Of a stretch of DNA of 5,029 nt, positions 1 through 4,394 are shown piece after piece; position 1 is the first letter of the stretch, and each line of letters begins with the position of its first letter. This DNA is from CAZVWW01 sp964631265. GTDB lineage: Bacteria > Thermotogota > Thermotogae > MWEM01. The position numbers and the translations under genes are program-made. The notes beneath the pieces were generated by a model. It had not been told where the DNA came from. It saw only the letters and a list, made by a program, of their open reading frames with translations, and did no database searches. The stretch covers positions 1 through 5,029 of the forward strand of contig CAZVWW010000155.1 in NCBI GenBank assembly GCA_964631265.1, in the 5' to 3' direction.

Positions 1-1206
1 GTTTTTGATACCGCCACCGATGATATGAATTCTTTCAAAACGCATTCTCAGTCTATGTTCGAAGTCTTCTTGGGTGCGTTTTATCCGCTCTGCGATTCCT
101 TCCAGGATTGTGCGCAGGATTCTGGCGACATTGTCCGGTGTGTTTTGAAATCCCTGTTCTTTCAGCAGAAGATCCATCAGCGAGTCTGCGGCCATATACT
201 CTTTCTTCTCGATATCGATAACAGCAGAATGGGGAGGGGCCTTTTGAGCCATGGCGGTTAGATCACTGAATTGGTAATCGTTTCCTGTGGCGGACTTCAG
301 ATCATCTCTGATCTTCTGCCAGAACCACAACCCCGGTGTGTTGGCAATGATTCTCATCGAACCGTCGTGGCAGCCTTCAACCGCATAGTTCTTCTTCTTG
401 ATGAAGCGTTTCGGGAGCTTTTCTGTGTTGTTGATGATGATACCGTTCAGACACCAGGTGCCAAGGCTCACGATCATTGTCCGCTCTTTCGGAGAAGTGA
501 TTGACGCAAAGGCGCTTGCCGTATCATGCGTTGCCGGAAGTGTGATATTGGTGTTGCCATACCGGCCGATAATACTTCCGGGCCTTTTAACCGGGGGGAG
601 AAAATCCGGAAATTTGAGTTTTTCAACGATTGCGCTGTTCCAGTTGCCTTTCTCATAATCATACAGCTGGGTGGTTGTGGCGTGTGTGAATTCATAAAAA
701 AATTCCCCTGAAAGGAGGCCGGACAGGTATGAGGGGATCGAGACGATTTTTTTAATCCTTGAAAAGAGTGCCGGGTTTGTCTTTCTCAGATATATCAATT
801 GATAGATGGTGTTGAAAGGCTGAAACTGTGTCACAACTTGATCATCAATGAAACTTCTGTATCTTTCCATTTCTGCTTTGATGACCGTTTGTTTTTTGAA
901 CATCTCAAAATACTGCATCGGATCGCTGAGCTTTCTCTGTTGACCGTCAAGGGGGACAAAGTCAACCCCCCATCCGTCAAAGCCGATTGATGTGATGGTG
1001 TTTTTTTCCCGGACTTGGCGGATGGCCTTCACAACCCGTTCAAAGATCTTCTCAACATCCCAGTACCGTGTGCCCTCTTTTGTGTACCAATAACTCACGA
1101 AGCGGTCAATCTCTTTCATCTCGAGTCTTCCGTCTGCTATATAACATAGAAAGACCTTAGTGCCGGAGGCACCAAGGTCAACAGATAAAAAGACGTTGTT
1201 ATCCAT
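1..1206 (-). CDS. Rhamnulokinase-like FGGY-family carbohydrate kinase (partial, C-terminus beyond left edge)
   Basis: This is an open frame of 402 codons with no stop before the left edge. It should transfer phosphate from ATP to a ketose in the cytoplasm. The protein shows the FGGY layout: first phosphate loop DLGASGTK (10-17), GFDGWGVDF (75-83, the RhaB-type GxDxWGVDF segment), QFQPFNTIYQL (127-137), HATTTQLYDYEKGNW (175-189), THDTASAF (226-233, probable catalytic base Asp228), SLGTWCLNG (247-255), a GLW segment (292-294) and IIGGGIKN (395-402), the start of the C-terminal nucleotide-binding motif. Rhamnulokinases are about 480-490 residues, so roughly 80 residues are missing. The YRDxR segment that follows WGVDF in typical RhaB is absent; DPMQYFEMFKK (95-105) lies there, so the substrate may not be L-rhamnulose. 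The ATG at 1204-1206 has only a weak ribosome site and sits 9 bases after the aldolase stop, which suggests translational coupling. Family assignment is firm; substrate is unknown. Confidence 0.9.
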   Translation of the reverse strand, partial: MDNNVFLSVDLGASGTKVFLCYIADGRLEMKEIDRFVSYWYTKEGTRYWDVEKIFERVVKAIRQVREKNTITSIGFDGWGVDFVPLDGQQRKLSDPMQYFEMFKKQTVIKAEMERYRSFIDDQVVTQFQPFNTIYQLIYLRKTNPALFSRIKKIVSIPSYLSGLLSGEFFYEFTHATTTQLYDYEKGNWNSAIVEKLKFPDFLPPVKRPGSIIGRYGNTNITLPATHDTASAFASITSPKERTMIVSLGTWCLNGIIINNTEKLPKRFIKKKNYAVEGCHDGSMRIIANTPGLWFWQKIRDDLKSATGNDYQFSDLTAMAQKAPPHSAVIDIEKKEYMAADSLMDLLLKEQGFQNTPDNVARILRTILEGIAERIKRTQEDFEHRLRMRFERIHIIGGGIKN

Positions 1207-1215
1207 TTTATCAGG

Positions 1216-1854
1216 TCATTGTCTGTACATTTTTTTGTAGACTTGTCTCAGATTCTTCTTGGTTTCCTCGGGAAGATAGAAGATCTCCCGTTTGAGTTTC
1301 AGGGCTTCGATGTAGATCTGCACGTTCTTTTCCGTTACTTTGGCTGAAGCGAAGGCTTCGCTGAAACGCTTCCCGACGTTGACAAGTCCGTGATTTCTCA
1401 TGATGACGGCACTGTTCTCGCCAAGGGCCTTGACGGCGTTATTGGCAAGGTCCCAGGTACCCGGATCGCCGTATTGGGCAACGTTGATCTTCGGGCCGCA
1501 AATCATGGCACTGTCTTCAATAAGGGATGGCACCTCTTCCATTGTCACAGCGGCCACCGATGAGTAAAGCGGGTGGGTGTGAAGGATGAAATCGACATCC
1601 TCCCTTGCTTTGTAGATTGCCACGTGAAGTTTCCATTCGGATGACGGGTTGTGATTGCCTTCCACAACGTTGCCTTCAAAATCAATCACCATGATGTCAT
1701 CGTCTCTCATCTTATCGTAGGGATAACCGGAAGGCGTGATGTATATCATGTTATCTTTTCTCAGGGAAACATTTCCCCAGGTTCCCTTAACCAGTTCTTC
1801 TCCCGCCATCTTCTTACACGAGTCCACAATAATCTTTTTATAGCTGTTTTCCAT
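1216..1854 (-). CDS. Class II (zinc) aldolase/adducin family protein, L-fuculose-1-phosphate aldolase type
   Basis: This 212-residue protein is close in length to E. coli FucA (215). The family uses zinc to cleave a ketose 1-phosphate into dihydroxyacetone phosphate and an aldehyde. Visible motifs are GTWGNVSLR (24-32, phosphate/substrate loop), TPSGYPYD (40-47), PSSEW with Glu73 (70-74), HTHP with His92 and His94, and NHG with His155. Glu73, His92, His94 and His155 occur at exactly the residue numbers of the E. coli FucA catalytic glutamate and zinc ligands. The stretch 73-155 aligns to my recollection of FucA without gaps. Tyr113 of FucA is Glu113 here, and Phe131 is Pro131, so the aldehyde specificity may differ. 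The ATG is preceded by GGAGGGG (1860-1866) at a good distance. The gene lies 23 bases after the xylulokinase-like gene and 9 before the second kinase, in one operon. An AraD-type epimerase is less likely, given the FucA length and spacing, but is not excluded. Confidence 0.9.
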   Translation of the reverse strand: MENSYKKIIVDSCKKMAGEELVKGTWGNVSLRKDNMIYITPSGYPYDKMRDDDIMVIDFEGNVVEGNHNPSSEWKLHVAIYKAREDVDFILHTHPLYSSVAAVTMEEVPSLIEDSAMICGPKINVAQYGDPGTWDLANNAVKALGENSAVIMRNHGLVNVGKRFSEAFASAKVTEKNVQIYIEALKLKREIFYLPEETKKNLRQVYKKMYRQ

Positions 1855-1877
1855 ATTTTCCCCTCCAGACAGGAATA

Positions 1878-3359
1878 TTAATAGAGATCGCTCAGTCTTT
1901 CATAGAGTGTCAAGTATTTTCGGTACTGCTCATTATAAATCCCCGTTTCGTTGTCATCGGGGACCGTCTTATCCTTTAGTTTAATGATTTTTTTTGCCTC
2001 ATCGATTGATTCAAAACGTCCGGTGCCCAGACCTGCAAGGACAAGATTGCCGACAGCCGATGGTTCTTCAGACTCAAGGGTGTAAATCTCCCGCTTGATG
2101 GCAGACGCCATGATCTGCTTCCATACTCCGCTTTTACTGCCGCCACCGAGTGTCTTGATCCGGCCCGTCTGAATCCCCAGTTCTTGAAAGACATCCAGGC
2201 AGTTCTTCAGGGAAAAGATAACCCCCTCCATGATTGCCCGTACAAACTGGGCCTTGCGGTGATTCATGCTTATGCCGAAAAAGATTCCCCTGGCTTTGCT
2301 GTCCCAGTAGGGGGTCCTCTCTCCAAGTAAATAGGGGAGAAAGAGGAGCCCGTCTGATCCGGGCGGTATCCGGGAGGCAATCGTTGAGTAATGGTTGAAG
2401 ATCTCATCATCAGAACCCCCGTCAAAGGTGTCTCTGAACCAGGTCAGGCAGGAGGCCGCTGTCTGAGTCAGTCCGAGCAGGTCCCATCGCCCCTTGAGGG
2501 GATAGGCCCAGCAGATGATCCGCTGCTTTTCATCCTTTTTCGGTTCATCGGAGCAGGTTGCCACCACACCGGCGGTTCCGACGATGATGGAGGCCGACCC
2601 GCTTTCAAAGAGTCCGGAGCCGATCTCTGCCACTGAATGATCGGACCCTCCGTTGATGACCGGTGTCCCCTCTTTTATTCCCGTTTCGAGAGCCGCTTTG
2701 CCGGATATTCGACCCATTATGGCTGTGGAATCCAGTACATCCGGAAAGAGTGTCCGGCTCAGACCGGTGATCCGGAAGGCCTCGTCGGACCATTTCAATC
2801 TTTCCACATCGTAGAGCAGCGTTCCCGACGCATCGGAAGGATCGGTTGCCATCCTTCCGGTCATTTTGTATTTAATATAGTCCTTTGCAAGCAATATACG
2901 GGCCGTTTGGTTGAATATTTCAGGCTTCTTTTCCCGGGTTCTCACGAGATTCGGTGCTGTATAGCTCGTCGTCGGGAAATTCGCGGTACTGTTAAAGAGC
3001 TCAGTGTACTCACCGGTTTGTTGCCATCGATCAATGACATAGGCACTTCTCTGATCGAGCCATGTGATAGCCTTTCCAAGGGGTCGGTTGTGCTGATCGA
3101 GATGGACATGTGTGTGCATCTGGCCACAGATGGAGACGGCCTCGATATTGGCAAAGGCCTTTTCTTCCTCGTCCTTTATCTCATTCAAGTTTTTAACCAG
3201 GCTGACCCACCAGTCTTGCGGATCCTGCTCAGCCTGATCTTTTGCTGAGGAGATAAGACAGTATTCACGGTTCTTTTTCGATAGGATGTGGGCATTTTCA
3301 TTCAGGAGGGTGGTCTTCACTCCCATGGTGCCCAGATCAATACTTAAGAAATAACGCAT
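1878..3359 (-). CDS. Xylulokinase-like FGGY-family carbohydrate kinase
   Basis: This complete 493-residue protein is near the usual xylulokinase length (about 480-500). It should phosphorylate a ketose with ATP in the cytoplasm. Motifs in order: DLGTMGVKT (8-16, first phosphate loop), SICGQMHTHVHLD (76-88), WLDQR (100-104), DPSDASGT (173-180), NGGSDH (236-241) with probable catalytic base Asp240, GTAGVV (261-266), LGERTPYWD (345-353, typical of XylB) and LGGGSKS (404-410) in the C-terminal actin-like domain. Xylulokinases usually read QMHGAT where this one has QMHTHV, a segment lining the sugar pocket, so D-xylulose is not assured. It is the first gene of the leftward operon. The ATG at 3357-3359 follows GGAGG (3364-3368) with a 4-base gap. 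The frame is intact. A related FGGY substrate such as L-xylulose, ribulose or fuculose is possible. Confidence 0.92.
   Translation of the reverse strand: MRYFLSIDLGTMGVKTTLLNENAHILSKKNREYCLISSAKDQAEQDPQDWWVSLVKNLNEIKDEEEKAFANIEAVSICGQMHTHVHLDQHNRPLGKAITWLDQRSAYVIDRWQQTGEYTELFNSTANFPTTSYTAPNLVRTREKKPEIFNQTARILLAKDYIKYKMTGRMATDPSDASGTLLYDVERLKWSDEAFRITGLSRTLFPDVLDSTAIMGRISGKAALETGIKEGTPVINGGSDHSVAEIGSGLFESGSASIIVGTAGVVATCSDEPKKDEKQRIICWAYPLKGRWDLLGLTQTAASCLTWFRDTFDGGSDDEIFNHYSTIASRIPPGSDGLLFLPYLLGERTPYWDSKARGIFFGISMNHRKAQFVRAIMEGVIFSLKNCLDVFQELGIQTGRIKTLGGGSKSGVWKQIMASAIKREIYTLESEEPSAVGNLVLAGLGTGRFESIDEAKKIIKLKDKTVPDDNETGIYNEQYRKYLTLYERLSDLY
2834..2859 (-). repeat. Perfect 9-bp inverted repeat (possible mRNA hairpin) inside the xylulokinase-like gene
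   Basis: CGGAAGGAT at 2834-2842 and ATCCTTCCG at 2851-2859 are exact reverse complements separated by 8 bases, so the leftward mRNA could form a 9-bp GC-containing stem with an 8-base loop. It encodes residues around 167-177 of the kinase. No T-run follows, so it is not a terminator. It may be a chance product of codon choice. Confidence 0.4.
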
Positions 3360-3375
3360 AACGCCTCCCGTAGAA

Positions 3376-3391
3376 TGAGAATATGTTATCT
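3376..3391. promoter_or_regulatory. Candidate operator O1 (16-bp palindrome, in the kinase operon leader)
   Basis: TGAGAATATGTTATCT matches the neighbouring site O2 at 13 of 16 positions and keeps its near-palindromic form. It lies in the predicted 5' leader of the leftward operon, with its centre 31 bp (about three helical turns) from the centre of O2, so two bound proteins could sit on one face of the DNA. That it binds the adjacent DeoR-type regulator is inferred. Confidence 0.45.
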
Positions 3392-3406
3392 TACAAACCG
3401 TATTAC

Positions 3407-3422
3407 TGATAATATCTTATCA
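3407..3422. promoter_or_regulatory. Candidate operator O2 (perfect 16-bp palindrome over the leftward -10)
   Basis: TGATAATATCTTATCA has perfect 6-base arms TGATAA/TTATCA around a 4-base centre. It covers the whole predicted -10 (3414-3419) and the probable start site of the kinase operon, so a protein bound here would block RNA polymerase. Its closest relative, O3, lies over the start of the divergent regulator transcript. Confidence 0.55.
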
Positions 3423-3442
3423 TATAATAAGGCATGATGCAA
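3414..3442 (-). promoter_or_regulatory. Predicted sigma-70-type promoter of the leftward kinase-aldolase-kinase operon
   Basis: Read on the minus strand, TTGCAT (3442-3437) serves as -35 and TAAGAT (3419-3414) as -10, with a 17-base spacer. TG at 3422-3421 one base before the -10 makes it an extended -10 element. Transcription would start near 3407, giving a leader of about 48 bases before the kinase ATG. The -10 is embedded in palindrome O2. Confidence 0.55.
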
Positions 3443-3482
3443 GCCCGGGAAAGATGCAAAAATCAACAAAAAACGATATTAT

Positions 3483-3504
3483 GATTAAAAAAAGCCTTTT
3501 AATC
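3483..3504. repeat. AT-rich inverted repeat GATTAAAA-N6-TTTTAATC
   Basis: Two exact 8-base arms (3483-3490 and 3497-3504) flank AAAGCC. The repeat lies about 40 bp upstream of the leftward -35 and about 54 bp upstream of the rightward -35, a position that would suit an activator or a catabolite-control site. Part of it (3490-3498) can alternatively pair with AAGGCTTTT at 3532-3540. No known binding motif was recognised, and the A/T composition makes chance possible. Confidence 0.35.
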
Positions 3505-3557
3505 GCAAATATATCTTTATAATCATACCTGAAGGCTTTTATTGGGTAATTCTTCAT

Positions 3558-3575
3558 TTGAACACATGTTGTCAA
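3558..3575. promoter_or_regulatory. Imperfect 18-bp palindrome over the rightward -35
   Basis: TTGAACACATGTTGTCAA is symmetrical about 3566/3567 in 7 of 9 position pairs, with a CATG centre. It covers the -35 of the regulator promoter. It differs from the TGATAATAT sites, so if functional it would be read by a different protein. It may also be partly a by-product of the -35 sequence. Confidence 0.3.
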
Positions 3576-3586
3576 TATGCTATACT
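3558..3586 (+). promoter_or_regulatory. Predicted sigma-70-type promoter of the regulator and sugar-binding protein genes
   Basis: The -35 TTGAAC (3558-3563) and the -10 TATACT (3581-3586) are separated by 17 bases. TGC directly before the -10 gives an extended -10 element. The start would be near 3593, leaving a leader of about 24 bases. The predicted start lies inside palindrome O3. The -35 is also part of an 18-bp imperfect palindrome (3558-3575). No separate promoter was found before the sugar-binding protein, so it is probably transcribed from here. Confidence 0.6.
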
Positions 3587-3591
3587 TGAAC

Positions 3592-3607
3592 TGATAATAT
3601 ATTAGCA
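3592..3607. promoter_or_regulatory. Candidate operator O3 (16-bp near-palindrome over the rightward start site)
   Basis: TGATAATATATTAGCA is identical to O2 at 14 of 16 positions, and the shared 11-mer ACTGATAATAT starts two bases earlier at both sites (3405 and 3590). Its arms TGATAA/TTAGCA match at five of six pairs. It spans the predicted start and leader of the regulator transcript and ends at the first base of the ribosome site, consistent with autorepression. Confidence 0.5.
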
Positions 3608-3614
3608 GGTGATC
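3607..3614 (+). promoter_or_regulatory. Strong ribosome binding site fixing the regulator start
   Basis: AGGTGATC is an 8-base perfect complement of the GAUCACCU segment at the 3' end of 16S rRNA, placed 2 bases before the ATG at 3617. Because it pairs with the 5' part of the anti-Shine-Dalgarno region, the effective spacing from AGG to ATG is 7 bases. It supports this start over any internal Met. Confidence 0.7.
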
Positions 3615-3616
3615 GG

Positions 3617-4342
3617 ATGGCTTCCTTAAGTAAGGCTCAACGGCAGAAGAAGATAATGGATATGCTGGAAGAAAAGGAAAAGATAGCTCCGGAAGAGTTC
3701 TCAGACGCACTTGATGTGTCGATGGCGACGTTACGCAGGGATTTTAAGGAACTGAAGGATGAGAACAGAATACTGGTCGGCTATGGGTTTGTTCAATCGA
3801 AGCAAAATGCTGTCCACGGGGATGCCAACATGAACAAATCCTTTTTGAAGCGATTGTCGAACCATTATCAGAGGAAATTGAAGGCTGCTGAGAATGCTCT
3901 GAATTACGTGGAGGAAGAAGATCTGATCTTCATCGGCGAAGGAACCACCTGTTATCTCTTTACGAAACTACTGCTCAGGGAGTTTAAAAGACTCAAGGTG
4001 ATAACCAACGGCCTTTATGCGCTGAATGCTCTTTCAAAATCGAAGAGCTTTGAAGTTGAAGGGATCGGCGGGACACTGCTTAGTGACTTTAATTCCTTTA
4101 TCGGGCCAAAGGCTGAGAAGATGGTTGAATCCATGTATGTGAGGAAATTCTTCTTCTCCTGCGGAACCTACAAGAACGGCACTTACGAGCTCAGTCCCTT
4201 CACGGCGAGTATCAAGCGTATGGTTTTGAACCGGTCGGATCAGCATTATCTCATCATCGATTCATCCAAATACGAAACCGTGGCCCCGTTTTATCTGGCA
4301 AAGCCGGAAGAGATCGACAGGATAATTACTGAAGAAGGTTAA
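3617..4342 (+). CDS. DeoR/GlpR-family transcriptional regulator
   Basis: This 241-residue protein is slightly shorter than the family's usual 250-260. Residues about 8-60 form the DeoR winged helix: AQRQKKIMDMLEE, then the recognition helix in VSMATLRRDFKEL (34-46), followed by the wing. Residues about 85-235 form the sugar-phosphate-sensing DeoRC domain, with IGEGTT (106-111, usually DxGTT), VITNGLYALNAL (128-139), GIGGTLLSDFNSFIGPKAE (149-167), IKR (199-201) and IIDSSKYE (213-220). Family members usually repress neighbouring sugar genes until a phosphorylated sugar binds. The Asp of DxGTT is Glu/Gly-substituted, so effector contacts may be unusual. It is transcribed divergently from the kinase operon and is the likely reader of the 16-bp palindromes in the shared control region. 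Downstream, 52 bases separate it from the sugar-binding protein gene. The effector sugar is unknown. Confidence 0.93.
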   Translation: MASLSKAQRQKKIMDMLEEKEKIAPEEFSDALDVSMATLRRDFKELKDENRILVGYGFVQSKQNAVHGDANMNKSFLKRLSNHYQRKLKAAENALNYVEEEDLIFIGEGTTCYLFTKLLLREFKRLKVITNGLYALNALSKSKSFEVEGIGGTLLSDFNSFIGPKAEKMVESMYVRKFFFSCGTYKNGTYELSPFTASIKRMVLNRSDQHYLIIDSSKYETVAPFYLAKPEEIDRIITEEG

Positions 4343-4354
4343 GAATAGAAAAAA

Positions 4355-4372
4355 CAATCGGGAAACCGGTTG
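4355..4372 (+). other. Small RNA hairpin with GAAA tetraloop between regulator and sugar-binding protein genes
   Basis: CAATCGG (4355-4361) and CCGGTTG (4366-4372) form a 7-bp stem (one U-G pair) closed by a GAAA loop of the stable GNRA class. It lies 12 bases after the regulator stop and just before the ribosome site of the next gene. There is no T-run after it, so it is not a standard terminator. A role as an mRNA 5'-end stabiliser or processing point favouring the binding-protein message is speculative. Confidence 0.4.
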
Positions 4373-4381
4373 AAATATCAA

Positions 4382-4388
4382 GGGAGGG
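4382..4388 (+). promoter_or_regulatory. Ribosome binding site of the sugar-binding protein gene
   Basis: GGGAGGG lies with its GGAGG core (4383-4387) 7 bases before the ATG at 4395. This is near-ideal spacing and fits the high expression expected of a periplasmic binding protein. It fixes the start in front of the signal peptide. Confidence 0.7.
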
Positions 4389-4394
4389 TTTACA

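Larger units (their letters stand above)
3360..3616. promoter_or_regulatory. Divergent control region between the kinase operon and the regulator gene
   Basis: This 257-base stretch contains no credible gene and is much richer in A and T than the genes on either side. It holds two outward-facing sigma-70-type promoters and three related 16-bp palindromes. Between the promoters it also holds two further inverted repeats: GATTAAAA-N6-TTTTAATC at 3483-3504, and the AAAAGCCTT/AAGGCTTTT arms at 3490-3498 and 3532-3540. The middle (about 3443-3557) lies upstream of both promoters and would not be transcribed from either, so its repeats are more likely protein-binding sites or chance than RNA structures. 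Confidence 0.8.

Noticed and set aside
691..760. Seven-base A and T runs in the RhaB-like gene as phase-variation tracts
   Set aside because: The runs are short, the reading frame is intact, and a cytoplasmic sugar kinase is not a usual phase-variable target.
1348..1362. Hairpin AGCGAA-GGC-TTCGCT in the aldolase gene
   Set aside because: The arms are short and explained by codons for Ser-Glu-Ala-Phe-Ala-Ser. There is no T-run and no regulatory context.
2637..3248. 203-codon plus-strand open frame opposite the xylulokinase-like gene
   Set aside because: It lies wholly antisense to a well-supported kinase. Its translation shows no recognisable domain and it has no good ribosome site. It is a shadow of the real gene's codon pattern.
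3490..3540. Possible intrinsic terminator (AAAAGCCTT ... AAGGCTTTT)
   Set aside because: The stem is short and the loop exceeds 30 bases. The predicted promoters face away from it, so no transcript should need ending there.
3420..3710. 96-codon minus-strand frame from the control region into the regulator
   Set aside because: It crosses the predicted promoters and the regulator start. The protein has low-complexity hydrophobic ends and no family resemblance.
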